Positions 17,939 through 27,421 of a DNA stretch of 64,000 bases are shown here, in pieces. The translations under genes and the position numbers were made by a program. Source of the DNA: Pusillimonas sp. TS35 (GTDB lineage Bacteria > Pseudomonadota > Gammaproteobacteria > Burkholderiales > Burkholderiaceae_B); contig NZ_WWER01000003.1 in assembly GCF_009857885.1 (NCBI RefSeq), forward strand, positions 248,001 through 312,000, in the 5' to 3' direction. The notes under the pieces were generated by a model. The model was given only the letters and a program-made list of their open reading frames with translations. It made no database searches and was not told where the DNA came from. Numbering within the stretch: the stretch's first letter is position 1; each line of letters starts with the position of its first letter.

Positions 17939-18895
17939 ATGTCACAGCCTCCTTCACTGCGTATTTCCTCTTCGGCCGTCATCCGCCAGTTCGCACGCCG
18001 CAGCCCACTGGACGCCGCCCAGTTTCTGTATGGCGAAATCGCACAGCGCATGCTGCAGCGCCTGAGCATCATTCGCATCACCCCGCAGGCGGTGCTGGAC
18101 GCTGGCTGCGGCGCCGGTCATGCCATCGAACCGCTGCGCGCGCGCTACCCCGCCATGCATTACACAGGCCTGGACGCCTGCGAGGCGCTGCTGGACGTCG
18201 CACGCGAACGCTACGCGACCAAACCGAGCCTGTGGCAAAAGCTGCGCAACAAACCTACCCCGCCCGTGGCCTTCGTCTGCGGCGATCTTGGCGAACCGGT
18301 GCTGGCGCCCGAAAGCCAGGATCTTGTGTGGTCCAACATGGCACTGCACTGGCACCCTGAGCCGCACCGCGCAATTGCCGAATGGCGGCGCGTACTCAAG
18401 CCCAACTCTCTTGCCATGTTTTCCTGCCTGGGGCCGGGCTCGTTCAAAGAGCTTCGCCATGCGGCAATACAGGCGAAGCTGGGCACCGCCATGCCCGAAT
18501 TCGTCGACATGCACGACTTCGGCGACCTGCTGATCGAAAACGGTTTTGCCGACCCGGTCATGGACCAGGAAACCATCACCCTTACCTACCGCACGCCTGA
18601 AAAGCTGCTGGAAGACCTGCGGATGCTGGGCGGCAACCCCAGCCTTGGCCGACGCGCCGGCCTGGCGGGGCGCGGCTGGCATCAACGTCTGCTGGATGCG
18701 CTGTCCACACAGCGCCATATCGATGGCACCATCCACCTGAGCGTAGAGGTCGCGTACGGCCATGCGTGGCGCATGGCTTCCCGACGCTTGGCTTCAGGCG
18801 AGACCCGGATTTCGATTGGCTCGATCGGGCGCGGCGTGCCCCAGGAACCCTGGGTTGAACCTCCCTCTGGCCCGCGCAAGCGCTACGACGAATAA
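17939..18895 (+). CDS. BioC-like SAM-dependent methyltransferase
   Basis: Class I methyltransferase, 318 aa, resembling BioC (malonyl-ACP O-methyltransferase of biotin synthesis). Motif I is VLDAGCGAGHAIEPL at about residues 49-63, the acidic end of the next strand is YTGLDACE, and LVWSNMALHWHPEPHRAIAEW is the post-motif region typical of BioC. No other bio genes are adjacent, so the biotin role is by similarity only. The ATG at 17939 is used; an in-frame GTG at 17927 is the alternative. Confidence 0.85.
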   Translation: MSQPPSLRISSSAVIRQFARRSPLDAAQFLYGEIAQRMLQRLSIIRITPQAVLDAGCGAGHAIEPLRARYPAMHYTGLDACEALLDVARERYATKPSLWQKLRNKPTPPVAFVCGDLGEPVLAPESQDLVWSNMALHWHPEPHRAIAEWRRVLKPNSLAMFSCLGPGSFKELRHAAIQAKLGTAMPEFVDMHDFGDLLIENGFADPVMDQETITLTYRTPEKLLEDLRMLGGNPSLGRRAGLAGRGWHQRLLDALSTQRHIDGTIHLSVEVAYGHAWRMASRRLASGETRISIGSIGRGVPQEPWVEPPSGPRKRYDE

Positions 18896-18955
18896 CCCAG
18901 CGGCCGCACGGATGCGGCGTGGTATCCGCAAGGATAGCAACGGCGTCGTAACGCA

Positions 18956-18976
18956 GCCCGCCCATCGCGGGCGGGC
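18956..18976. terminator. Stem-loop between the methyltransferase and ntrX (convergent)
   Basis: Perfect 8-bp stem GCCCGCCC/GGGCGGGC with loop ATCGC. An overlapping alternative stem ACGCAGCC (18951-18958) / GGCTGCGT (18981-18988) could compete. No T-run; probably a bidirectional terminator or transcript-end protector. Confidence 0.55.
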
Positions 18977-18987
18977 ATGTGGCTGCG

Positions 18988-19686
18988 TCAGTGACTGGAC
19001 TGTTTGCGCCGCGAGGAATCAATACCGAGCTGCTTGAGCTTGCGATACAAGTGCGTACGCTCGAGGCCGGTTTTCTCGGACACGCGTGTCATGCTGTGGT
19101 TTTCGCGGCCCAGATGATATTCGAAGTAAATGCGCTCGAATTCATCACGTGCGTCGCGCAGCGGCTGATCGAGCGAGATGGTGCCCAAGCGGGACTCATT
19201 GGCCGGCTGGGGGGGCTCGCCGCCCATTTCGGGCATGGGTGTTGTGGTGAGCGGCTGGTTGCGGGCCGCCTGCGACGGCACCGCGTCGGACGTACGCGAC
19301 GTGGCGATAGGCGCGGCGGCAACCGGCCGCGCCAGCCCGGCTGCAATCGTCTTGAGCAGCTTTTGCAGCGTAATCGGCTTTTCGAGAAAATCGACCGCAC
19401 CGATGCGTGTCGCCTCGACCGCGGTATCGACCGTGGCATGGCCGCTCATCATGATGACGGGCATGTCAAGCAGGCCCTGAGAGCTCCATTCCTTGAGCAG
19501 GCTGACGCCATCCGTGTCGGGCATCCAGATATCGAGCAGGACGAGATCGGGCCGCGCTCGCAGACGCGCAGCCCGCGCCTGCGCGGCATTTTCGGCGAGT
19601 TCTACCGTGTGCCCCTCGTCGTAGAGAATTTCGGACAGGAGTTCTCGTATACCAATTTCGTCGTCTACAACCAGAATTCTGGCCAT
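18988..19686 (-). CDS. ntrX: NtrX-type response regulator lacking the AAA+ domain
   Basis: Response regulator of 232 aa, partner of the upstream NtrY-like kinase. A receiver domain (1-120) has the acidic pair VVDDE, phospho-acceptor aspartate in LVLLDIWMPDTDG and lysine in FLEKPI. A Ser/Thr/Pro-rich linker is followed by a C-terminal Fis-type helix-turn-helix (about 185-225, RVSEKTGLERTHLYRKLKQLGI). Canonical NtrX (about 450 aa) has a central sigma-54-activating ATPase domain; that domain is absent, so it should act as a sigma-54-independent DNA-binding regulator. The gene is intact, with no sign of a recent deletion. Confidence 0.9.
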   Translation of the reverse strand: MARILVVDDEIGIRELLSEILYDEGHTVELAENAAQARAARLRARPDLVLLDIWMPDTDGVSLLKEWSSQGLLDMPVIMMSGHATVDTAVEATRIGAVDFLEKPITLQKLLKTIAAGLARPVAAAPIATSRTSDAVPSQAARNQPLTTTPMPEMGGEPPQPANESRLGTISLDQPLRDARDEFERIYFEYHLGRENHSMTRVSEKTGLERTHLYRKLKQLGIDSSRRKQSSH

Positions 19687-19696
19687 ATGGCTTCAC

Positions 19697-22084
19697 CTAT
19701 TTATTTTGCGAATTATCGTCTCGTTGCGTGACGGCGTCCAGCGCCGGCGATGAACCAGCAAGCCGCGTCAGGAGTATCGAAATGCGTGCGCCTCCCTCGC
19801 GGCGATTAGACACATCGATTTTCCCGCCATGCTCTTCAACGATTTTTTTAACTATAGCAAGTCCTAGACCTGTTCCACCCGTCTTGGTGGTGACGTAGGG
19901 CTCGAACACGCGCGTGATCACCTGCGGCGCAAAGCCGGGGCCATTATCGGACACAATCAGGCGCACCGCCGGCCGGTCCTTGCCGTCGTCGGTCGAGGTG
20001 TGGGTGAGGCGGGTCTGCACGTAAACGCGCGCCTGCTCAAAGGGCTGCTCTTGTGTGGCCGCATCGCGTGCATTGGCAAGCAGATTGTGGATGAGCTGGC
20101 GCAACTGTGTGGGATCGCCCTCGATGCGTGGCAATGCGGGGTCGAAATCGATCTCCATGCCCAGCACATGCCGCATGGTGCCATTGTTGGCGGTGCCGTG
20201 TGGATCCCAGCCGTACAGCGACAGAACATCGGCGACCAGCGCATTGAAATCGATGGGCTGCATCTGTGCGGGCGGCGTGCGTGCATACTCGCGGAAGTCG
20301 TCGACCATTTTCTTGAGCGACGCAACCTGATTGACGATAGTATCGGTGGAGCGTGTCACCATCGCCGCGTCGTCGGCCGACAATTTTCCGTCTAGTTTCA
20401 TGGCCAGCCGCTCGGCGGACAACTGGATGGGCGTGAGCGGATTTTTGATTTCATGCGCCAAGCGGCGCGCCACTTCACCCCAAGCCACCGTGCGATTTGC
20501 CGAGATCACTTCGCTGATGTCGTCAAAAACCACCAGGTAACCGTTGCCGCGCCCGTCCACGCTCAGATGCGTGCCGCGGGCGAGCAAGGTGACGATATGT
20601 TTTTTCTTTTCGTTGTCTGACGCCGCTTCGAGCTCGAGTTCGAATTGCTGCTGCCAGTACAGGCGCTCCGAACCGACCGCCGTATGCGATGCGAAGGCCT
20701 GGCGTATATGTTGGGCCAGCTCGAACGCGCCATCGGCGGTTTCGAGCGGCCGGCCCTTTACGGAGCGCAGGTCCGCACGCAGGATATCTTGCGCGCCCTG
20801 GTTGAACATCGTCACGCGAAAGCCTTCATCGAACACCAGCACGCCCGACGACATATGGCTCAATACCGACTCCAGATATACGTTGGATCGCTCAAGCTGC
20901 TGTCGATTGGTTTCCACCATCTGCCGCGCCTCGTCGAGCTGGCGCGTCATAGCGTTGAACGAACGGGTAAGCTGGCCGACCTCGTCTTTCTCAGGCGGCT
21001 CGGGCAATGGGCGGTAATCGCCCACCCCTACGGCCTGGGTGCCTGCGGCCAGGGTGAGCAGCGGCCGCACAAGTCGGCGCGATACCGCCAGTGCCACCAC
21101 CATGGCGGCAAACACGGCCAGGATCAGTGCCAGGGTCAGCGTGATGCCATAGAGCTTGCGCAGGCCAAGGCGCGACAGGGCCAGCTCTTGATAGTCGCGA
21201 AAGCCCTGCTGCACCTGGTTGGCGTTGCGGGCAATCTGTTCGGGTACTGCCTCTATCACCTGCAGCCAGCGAGTGTCCTGCGATACACCCAACACGCCGG
21301 TGAGGCGCTCGGGCATAGAGATCGGCACCACCACACGCAGGTGCAGGCCGGTGCCAGGCGCCTGCTGCCCGTCCTCCGGCTTCATATCGTCCGCCTCGGC
21401 GGCCGAATACGAACGGGAGACCCGCAACTGGTTCATGATGGCGGGCGGCGGCATATCCGGCAGCAATTGACCGTAGGCTGACGACGAAAACGCCACCAGG
21501 CGCCCGCTGGCGGTAAACACCATGGCTTCTGACATATTGGCGGCCTCGCGCAAGCGCGTAATGGCCAGCGCCATGTCTTCATCGCTGGCATTGGACAAGC
21601 GCGCCGCCATGTCTTTGGCGCGCGCGTTCAGCGATTCGAGCTGCGTGTCCAGGGCCGCGCGGCCAAGATTCAGGCCCGATTCGAGCGCGCTGTCGACGCG
21701 CACGTTGAACCATGACTCGATCGAGCGAGACATGAACTGCACGGACAGCACGTAAATGAGCGCCCCCGGCACGACACCGATGAGCGCGAAATAAAGTGCA
21801 AAACGGGCTGTGAGGCGTGCGCCGAACTGGCGCTTGCGAACCTGGTTGGCCAAACGCGCCGCCAGCACCACCACCCACGAGACCAGCGCCACGGCGAACA
21901 CGCCGTTGAGGATGAGCAGGCTATCGTACTGCTGCGCATAGCGCGATGCATTGCCAGTAGACCAGCCGAGCAGCACCAGCAGCGCCAGCGCACTACAGGC
22001 GGCGACGACCAGCGCGATGCGCAAGCCCCAGCGTATCAGCGTTGGGGCGCGTCGACGGAGATTGTGAAGGTGAAGTCTTTCCAT
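19697..22084 (-). CDS. ntrY: NtrY-type sensor histidine kinase
   Basis: Membrane histidine kinase, 795 aa. Several N-terminal transmembrane helices (near residues 15-40, 55-75 and 90-115) precede an extracytoplasmic segment, another helix near 310, a HAMP linker (SRRLVRPLLTLAAGTQAV), a PAS domain, a HisKA domain with the phospho-acceptor in RRLAHEIKNPLTPIQLSAER, and an ATPase domain with DNGPGFAP and TGLGLAIVKKIVEEHGG. The start at 22084 gives MERLHLHNLRRR and overlaps the DUF4390 gene by 49 bp. Gene order rsmB-DUF4390-ntrY-ntrX is typical of Betaproteobacteria. The signal is not evident from sequence. Confidence 0.93.
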   Translation of the reverse strand: MERLHLHNLRRRAPTLIRWGLRIALVVAACSALALLVLLGWSTGNASRYAQQYDSLLILNGVFAVALVSWVVVLAARLANQVRKRQFGARLTARFALYFALIGVVPGALIYVLSVQFMSRSIESWFNVRVDSALESGLNLGRAALDTQLESLNARAKDMAARLSNASDEDMALAITRLREAANMSEAMVFTASGRLVAFSSSAYGQLLPDMPPPAIMNQLRVSRSYSAAEADDMKPEDGQQAPGTGLHLRVVVPISMPERLTGVLGVSQDTRWLQVIEAVPEQIARNANQVQQGFRDYQELALSRLGLRKLYGITLTLALILAVFAAMVVALAVSRRLVRPLLTLAAGTQAVGVGDYRPLPEPPEKDEVGQLTRSFNAMTRQLDEARQMVETNRQQLERSNVYLESVLSHMSSGVLVFDEGFRVTMFNQGAQDILRADLRSVKGRPLETADGAFELAQHIRQAFASHTAVGSERLYWQQQFELELEAASDNEKKKHIVTLLARGTHLSVDGRGNGYLVVFDDISEVISANRTVAWGEVARRLAHEIKNPLTPIQLSAERLAMKLDGKLSADDAAMVTRSTDTIVNQVASLKKMVDDFREYARTPPAQMQPIDFNALVADVLSLYGWDPHGTANNGTMRHVLGMEIDFDPALPRIEGDPTQLRQLIHNLLANARDAATQEQPFEQARVYVQTRLTHTSTDDGKDRPAVRLIVSDNGPGFAPQVITRVFEPYVTTKTGGTGLGLAIVKKIVEEHGGKIDVSNRREGGARISILLTRLAGSSPALDAVTQRDDNSQNK

Positions 22085-22614
22085 GGCGTAGCGAGTGACC
22101 AGGCGCTGCTGTTGTAGGCGTCGACCTGGAAGGGCCGTGCGAGCATAGAGGTATCCAGGCGCAGACGCAGCCTGCCTTGGTACTGCTTGTCGTGTTCGAA
22201 CAGCTCCGTGTCGGCGACTGCCCAGCCGCGTATGTGCCGCACCAGGGAGAGGGCGTCGTCGAGCGAGGATTCGGGCAGGGACAGGTCGCCCGCGCCGGCG
22301 CGCCACTGGCGCGTCAGCGCGTTGTAGACGATGCGCCAGGTAAGCTGTTCGTCAACCACTGTTTTATCGAGCCACCACCAACGGGGCTCGATGATTTCAA
22401 GATCGGCGGTGAAATAAAGCGGCACACCCTTTTCGGCGACATTACGCACGTCGCCCGTGACGGCCATCTCGATGTCGGCATCGATATACAGTTTGCCGTC
22501 CCGCACGATGGGCTCAATGCGCACCACGCGCTCCGCTTGCGCCGGCACCTGGGAATAAGCCTGGGCCACCAGCAACAGGGACATCAGAACGGGGAGCAGG
22601 AGTCGGAGCATCAA
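22036..22614 (-). CDS. DUF4390 family exported protein
   Basis: Protein of 192 aa with an N-terminal signal peptide (MMLRLLLPVLMSLLLVAQA) and the DUF4390 pattern: VRIEPIVRDGKLYIDADIEM, then VPLYFTADLEIIEPRWWW, TWRIVYNALTRQW and LRLRLDTSMLARPFQVDAYN. Function is not established. It is always found beside the NtrY-type kinase in Betaproteobacteria, so a periplasmic role linked to that sensor is plausible but unproven. Overlaps the ntrY start by 49 bp. Confidence 0.9.
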   Translation of the reverse strand: MMLRLLLPVLMSLLLVAQAYSQVPAQAERVVRIEPIVRDGKLYIDADIEMAVTGDVRNVAEKGVPLYFTADLEIIEPRWWWLDKTVVDEQLTWRIVYNALTRQWRAGAGDLSLPESSLDDALSLVRHIRGWAVADTELFEHDKQYQGRLRLRLDTSMLARPFQVDAYNSSAWSLATPWKDFTFTISVDAPQR

Positions 22615-22667
22615 CCCACCAGGAATTTCGTAAAGGCCATACAGGGGAATGCGCTATTTTTGACGAC

Positions 22668-24206
22668 TCACGCCTTCTTGGCAAACAGCGCATAGAAAAA
22701 ACCGTCGGATGCGGCTGGTGTGGCGGCGGCATGACCTCGGTCGCGGTGATCTTCAGAGCCCTCAAGCGCGTCATGATTATGGTGATTGCCACGGTCGCTG
22801 GCGCCGCCAGGCTCACCGCCGCCGGGCGCAGGAAGAGGCAGCATCTGGCCAGGGGCTGGCAGGCGAATCGCGTCGGCATGGCGCCGTACGAAGGCCTCGG
22901 CCTGCTGCTCGCCTTCTTGCGGGAAGATGGAGCAGGTGGCGTACAGCAAGTGCCCGCCGGGTTTGACGGTTTGCCACAGCGCATCCACGATGCGCGCCTG
23001 CAACGCCGCTGTGCGCGGCACGTCTTCTTCGCGCCGCAGCCAGCGAATGTCGGGGTGGCGGCGGACAACGCCCGACGCGGTGCAGGGAACATCGGCGAGC
23101 ACAGCATCGAACGGCCGCCCGTCCCACCAGGCGGCCAGGTCGGCCGCGTCGGCGCATTGCAGGTGCACATTGGGGCCATCCAGCCCCAAACGACGCAGGT
23201 TTTCGCCCACCCGCTCAAGCCGTGCCGGGTCAGCATCCAGCGCGGTGAGTTCAAGCTTGGCGCGTTCGAGCAAGTGCGCGGTTTTGCCACCAGGCGCGGC
23301 GCAGGCATCCAGCACACGCATGCCGTCGGCCACCGGCAACAGCTGCCCTGCCCGCTGTGCGGCCAGATCCTGCACCGACCACCAGCCCTCGTTGAACCCC
23401 GGGATGGCCTGCACAGGCCGCGCTTCAGCCAGCACCACGGCATCTGCACCGGCTGAGGCGGCCGCAATGCCTGCGTCACGCAGCGCGGCCTGCATGGCGG
23501 GCACGGACGAACGCCTGGCATTCACGCGCAGTGTCATGGGGCCGGGCAGGTCGGCGGCATCGAGCAGGGCCTCCCATTGCGCAGGGTAGGCCGCACGCAC
23601 CTGCCCTACCCACCAGGCCGGATGGTTGTAGCGGGCTTCGGGCTGGCGGGCCGCCTGCTCCAGCAGCGCGTCGCGTTCACGCAGAAAACGGCGCAGCACG
23701 CCGTTGAGCAGTGCCTTGTAGGGCCGCATGCCGCGCTGGCGGTCGGCGGCGTGTACGGCCTGATCCACCACGGTGTGCGGGGCATAGACGGGGACATGGC
23801 GTGGCGCGGGCTCGTCACGCTGGTGGCGAGTCGCGGTATCGCCGGCACGGCTGCTGCCGGGGTGGCGGACGGCAGCATCGGCCGCCGAGGTGCTGGCGAC
23901 GTAGCGCACCGCGGTATCGGCCAGCGCCAGCGCCGTCAGCATCAGGGCATCGAACAAAGGGTCGGGCGGCGTGCGGCGCACCAGCAGACGCCTGAGCTCG
24001 CGCGCCAGCCCCAGCCGCCGCATAACGTGAAAGGCAATGGCCTGCGCCGAGGCGCGCAGTGCGGCGGGCGTCTGTGCGAGGCTGTCGGACAGTGAACGCC
24101 CGGCGAGCACGTCGCGTACATTATGCGCGGCAGCCATCATGGTGTCGCTCAATGCGGCGCTGCGCGCCTGCGCTGCAGCGGCCTGCGGTGTCTTGGATTG
24201 GGGCAC
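22668..24206 (-). CDS. rsmB: 16S rRNA (cytosine967-C5)-methyltransferase RsmB
   Basis: RsmB/Sun family m5C methyltransferase, 512 aa from the chosen GTG. An N-terminal NusB-like RNA-binding domain (about 20-180) precedes the SAM-binding catalytic domain: DACAAPGGKTAHLLE, DVPCTASGVVRRHPD with the first cysteine, and YATCSIFPQEGE with the catalytic cysteine. A His/Gly-rich insert lies near the C-terminus (about 460-490). No start has a good ribosome binding site. GTG 24206 (MPQSKTPQAAA) gives the length expected from relatives; ATG 24140 is the main alternative. First gene of the rsmB-DUF4390-ntrYX run. Confidence 0.92.
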   Translation of the reverse strand: MPQSKTPQAAAAQARSAALSDTMMAAAHNVRDVLAGRSLSDSLAQTPAALRASAQAIAFHVMRRLGLARELRRLLVRRTPPDPLFDALMLTALALADTAVRYVASTSAADAAVRHPGSSRAGDTATRHQRDEPAPRHVPVYAPHTVVDQAVHAADRQRGMRPYKALLNGVLRRFLRERDALLEQAARQPEARYNHPAWWVGQVRAAYPAQWEALLDAADLPGPMTLRVNARRSSVPAMQAALRDAGIAAASAGADAVVLAEARPVQAIPGFNEGWWSVQDLAAQRAGQLLPVADGMRVLDACAAPGGKTAHLLERAKLELTALDADPARLERVGENLRRLGLDGPNVHLQCADAADLAAWWDGRPFDAVLADVPCTASGVVRRHPDIRWLRREEDVPRTAALQARIVDALWQTVKPGGHLLYATCSIFPQEGEQQAEAFVRRHADAIRLPAPGQMLPLPAPGGGEPGGASDRGNHHNHDALEGSEDHRDRGHAAATPAASDGFFYALFAKKA

Positions 24207-24351
24207 GGGGCGGTCAGAGTGAAATGCGGTGAATGGCCCGACTTTATCATTAATGCAGGCCGGCCTGCCCGGACGCCCCTGCCACCTGTCACCCCGCCGC
24301 GCCGCATTGCGATATGGCGGCTGCGCGGGAGCACGGCGCGGCGCAGAATTC

Positions 24352-24380
24352 TTACGCACATCCGTAAATAGCTGTAAAAT
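24352..24380 (+). promoter_or_regulatory. Candidate sigma-70 promoter of rimO
   Basis: TAAAAT at 24375-24380 preceded by TG (TGTAAAAT) with a weak -35 TTACGC at 24352-24357, spacing 17 bp. It lies 30 bp before the rimO ATG in an AT-rich patch. Confidence 0.4.
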
Positions 24381-24410
24381 CTAGCGTTTTTTCTAATTTC
24401 CCGCTTCCAG

Positions 24411-25736
24411 ATGTCCACTTCCCCCCGAATCGGTGTAGTCTCCCTGGGCTGCCCCAAAGCGCTGGTCGATTCCGAGCGCATTCTTACCCAGCTGCGCACC
24501 GAAGGCTATGCCATTACGCCCGAGTACAACGACGCCGATGTGGTGATCGTCAACACCTGTGGCTTCATCGACAGCGCCAAGGCGGAATCGCTGGATGCCA
24601 TTGGCGAGGCCATTGCGGAGAACGGCAAGGTGATCGTCACGGGCTGTATGGGCGTGGACGAATCGCTCATCCGCAATGTACACCCCGCCGTGCTGGCCGT
24701 TACGGGCCCACAGCAGTATGAACAAGTGGTGCGCGCGGTACACGAGGTTGTGCCCCCAAAGCGCGATCACGACCCCTATGTAGACCTGGTGCCGCCCCAG
24801 GGCATCAAGCTCACGCCCCGCCACTACGCATACCTCAAGATCTCCGAGGGGTGCAACCACCGCTGCAGCTTCTGTATCATTCCATCGATGCGCGGCAACC
24901 TGGTCAGCCGGCCGATCGGCGACGTCATGGGTGAGGCCGAGCGCCTGGTGAAGGCCGGCGTCAAAGAGTTGTTGGTTATTTCACAAGACACCAGCGCCTA
25001 CGGCGTAGACGTGAAGTTCCGCACCGGCTTCTGGAACGGCAAGCCGATCAAGACGCACATGACGCAACTAGCCGCCGCCCTGGGCGATTTCGGCGTGTGG
25101 ACGCGGCTGCATTATGTGTACCCCTACCCGCATGTGGACGAGGTCATCCCACTGATGGCCGAGGGCAAGATCCTGCCCTATCTCGACATCCCCTTCCAGC
25201 ATGCCAGCCCTCGCGTACTCAAGGCCATGAAGCGCCCCGCCTTTGAAGACCGCACGCTGGCCCGCATCAAGGCCTGGCGCGAGGCCTGTCCCGACCTGAC
25301 GCTGCGCTCGACATTCATTGTGGGTTTTCCGGGCGAAACCGAAGAAGACTTCCAGTACCTGCTGGACTGGATGAGTGAGGCGCAACTGGACCGGGTGGGC
25401 TGTTTTCAGTATTCGCCGGTGGAGGGCGCGGCCGCCAATGCGCTGGCCGATCCGGTGCCGGACGAGGTCAAACAGGAACGCTGGGACCGCTTCATGGCGC
25501 ACCAGCAGGCGATTTCCACCGCCCGCCTGGCCACAAAGATCGGCCGCGAAATCGATGTGCTGATCGACGAGATCGACGACGACGGCCCCATCGGCCGCTC
25601 GTCTGCGGACGCGCCCGAGATCGACGGCAACGTGTTCATCAACACCAACCGCACGCTCAAGCCCGGCGACATGGTGCGCGTGCGCGTGACTGATTCTGAC
25701 GAATACGACCTGTACGGGGACGACCTCGCGGCTTGA
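24411..25736 (+). CDS. rimO: Ribosomal protein S12 methylthiotransferase RimO
   Basis: Radical-SAM methylthiotransferase that modifies an aspartate of ribosomal protein S12; 441 aa. N-terminal UPF0004 domain with cysteines 14, 50 and 79 for the second iron-sulfur cluster; radical-SAM CxxxCxxC at [11 protein letters not shown] (148, 152, 155); C-terminal TRAM domain ending near [13 protein letters not shown]. Begins [22 protein letters not shown]. Monocistronic, divergent from rsmB. Confidence 0.96.
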   Translation: MSTSPRIGVVSLGCPKALVDSERILTQLRTEGYAITPEYNDADVVIVNTCGFIDSAKAESLDAIGEAIAENGKVIVTGCMGVDESLIRNVHPAVLAVTGPQQYEQVVRAVHEVVPPKRDHDPYVDLVPPQGIKLTPRHYAYLKISEGCNHRCSFCIIPSMRGNLVSRPIGDVMGEAERLVKAGVKELLVISQDTSAYGVDVKFRTGFWNGKPIKTHMTQLAAALGDFGVWTRLHYVYPYPHVDEVIPLMAEGKILPYLDIPFQHASPRVLKAMKRPAFEDRTLARIKAWREACPDLTLRSTFIVGFPGETEEDFQYLLDWMSEAQLDRVGCFQYSPVEGAAANALADPVPDEVKQERWDRFMAHQQAISTARLATKIGREIDVLIDEIDDDGPIGRSSADAPEIDGNVFINTNRTLKPGDMVRVRVTDSDEYDLYGDDLAA

Positions 25737-25805
25737 GGTGGGGCCGCATATGCGTCGGCGCACGTGATTCAGTGGTCACCGCAAAAGGGCGTATGCCGAC
25801 CTGTT

Positions 25806-27074
25806 CTAGGCCGTCCGCTGAAACAGGCCGCTGCCCAGGCGCACGACTGCGCCAGAAAGCTCCAGATCGAGCAGTGCGACGTTGACGGTGCTGACGTCCA
25901 GACCCGATCGGGCGGCAAGGACATCGATGTGTACGGGGTCGTACGCCAAGGCAACGAGCACTTTTCCGGCGTCGCTGCTGGCTGCCAGCGAGGCACCACC
26001 CAGCGCCGCGGCCCCCACAACGGCGGTTTCGCCAACCCCTGCATTGCGCCGCGGCGCCGCTGGAGCGGCTGACGCAGGCGCTACTTCACGTGCGGCGCCT
26101 GACGCTGCGAACATATCGGCCTGCCCGTCCTGCGCGCCGCGTAATGTCGATGACGTGAGCGGACGGGCCTGCCGAGGCATGCCCAGTTCTTCGAGGATAT
26201 CCTGGCCGGATTCGACCAGGCGAGCGCCCTGGCGGATCAGCGCGTGGCAGCCGCGCGAGAGCGGCGAATGGATGGAGCCCGGGATAGCGAACACTTCGCG
26301 GCCGAACTCGGAGGCCAGGCGGGCAGTGATCAACGAACCACTCTGGCGCGCCGCCTCGACCACCAGCACACCGCGCGACAGGCCCGCCACCACCCGGTTG
26401 CGCAGGGGGAAGTTGTATTTGAGTGCGCGCATGCCCATGGGAAACTCGGATACAAGCGCCCCTGCGGCGGCAATACGATGCGCCAGGGCCCGATTGGCGG
26501 CCGGGTAAACGATATCGATGCCCGTGCCCAGCACCGCCACAGTGCTGCCGCCCGACGGGCAGGCTTCCAAGGCCCCCTCGTGGGCGGCGGCATCCACCCC
26601 CTGGGCCAGGCCGCTCACCACGCACCACCCCTGCCCAGCCAAGTGCCGTGCGAAGGCCCGGGCATTGTCCAGCCCGCCGGGCGTGGCGCTGCGCGCACCC
26701 ACTACGGCAATCGACGGACGGGACAGCAGGGAGGCATCGCCATTGACGTACAGCAGCACCGGTGGATCATGCGTATCGAGCAACGCGGGCGGGTACGCGG
26801 CATCGGCGAGTGTGAGGACATGATGGCCGGGCTCGTCAGCCCAGACCAGTGCGCGCTCAATGGAACGCGCCGCGAGCTCAGGCGGCTCGCCGCGCATCTG
26901 CGCCACCAGCTCCGCCGGCACTACCCGCGCCAGCGCCCCCATCGAGGCCCCGTAGATCTCCTGCGGCAGCCCGAACACCGCCAGCAGCCGGCGCGCGTCC
27001 GCACTGGACAGCCCAGGCTCCATGGAGAGACGCAGCCAGGCGGACAGCTCGGTTTGGGAGAGGGAAGAAGGCAT
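25806..27074 (-). CDS. dprA: DNA-processing protein DprA
   Basis: Binds incoming single-stranded DNA and loads RecA in natural transformation; 422 aa. The Rossmann-fold DprA domain has IAVVGARSATPGG, SGLAQGVDAAAHEGAL, VLGTGIDIVYPAANRAL and FAIPGSIHSPLSRGCH. An N-terminal SAM-like region and a C-terminal winged-helix (DPVHIDVLAARSGLDVSTVNVALLDLEL) flank it. The start at 27074 (MPSSLSQTELSAWL) agrees with relatives. The frame stays open for 96 codons upstream, but that part is Cys/Leu/Val-rich and unlike the family. Divergent from def. Confidence 0.94.
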   Translation of the reverse strand: MPSSLSQTELSAWLRLSMEPGLSSADARRLLAVFGLPQEIYGASMGALARVVPAELVAQMRGEPPELAARSIERALVWADEPGHHVLTLADAAYPPALLDTHDPPVLLYVNGDASLLSRPSIAVVGARSATPGGLDNARAFARHLAGQGWCVVSGLAQGVDAAAHEGALEACPSGGSTVAVLGTGIDIVYPAANRALAHRIAAAGALVSEFPMGMRALKYNFPLRNRVVAGLSRGVLVVEAARQSGSLITARLASEFGREVFAIPGSIHSPLSRGCHALIRQGARLVESGQDILEELGMPRQARPLTSSTLRGAQDGQADMFAASGAAREVAPASAAPAAPRRNAGVGETAVVGAAALGGASLAASSDAGKVLVALAYDPVHIDVLAARSGLDVSTVNVALLDLELSGAVVRLGSGLFQRTA

Positions 27075-27212
27075 TGAAAGGGCAGGAACGAGGTTGGAAC
27101 AAAAGCAAGAAAAGCCGCCGACGACACAACAAAGCAGCAAGGACGCCGTACCCGCCGGAGGCGGTACGCCACGATCGAAGCAAGGCCGAACCGCGGCAAG
27201 GCCGCAACCTAG

Positions 27213-27242
27213 CCACAGCACGGCCACAGCAGCGCCACAGCA
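27213..27242. repeat. Three CCACAGCA repeats with 11-bp period
   Basis: Identical 8-bp units at 27213-27220, 27224-27231 and 27235-27242, about one helical turn apart, in the dprA-def intergenic region. Confidence 0.7.
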
Positions 27243-27372
27243 AACCAGCGGCAAGGCAACCCCGGCAGCGATCGAACCCCTGCCGGGTGTTCGCGACGAG
27301 ACGCTGAAACAACAGAGTAGTTTGCCACGAAATGTGAACCAAATGCGCACAGAAGCGGTCAAAATGACAGCT

Positions 27373-27401
27373 TTGATTTATCATATAAGCTTGATTCAAA
27401 T
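27373..27401 (+). promoter_or_regulatory. Candidate promoter of def-fmt
   Basis: TTGATT at 27373-27378 and TCAAAT at 27396-27401 with a 17-bp spacer, about 20 bp before the def ATG in an AT-rich patch. Each box matches four of six consensus bases. Confidence 0.3.
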
Positions 27402-27421
27402 CGGTTTTCGGATATCCCCAC

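Larger units (their letters stand above)
27075..27421. other. dprA-def divergent intergenic region with phased CCACAGCA repeats
   Basis: 347 bp without a convincing gene. The half next to dprA is GC-rich and holds three direct CCACAGCA copies at 27213, 27224 and 27235, 11 bp apart. The half next to def is AT-rich and probably holds promoters. Confidence 0.6.

Noticed and set aside
25750-25797. GTCGGC/GCCGAC inverted repeat between rimO and dprA as a terminator
   Set aside because: Stem of 6 bp with a loop of more than 30 nt and no T-run.
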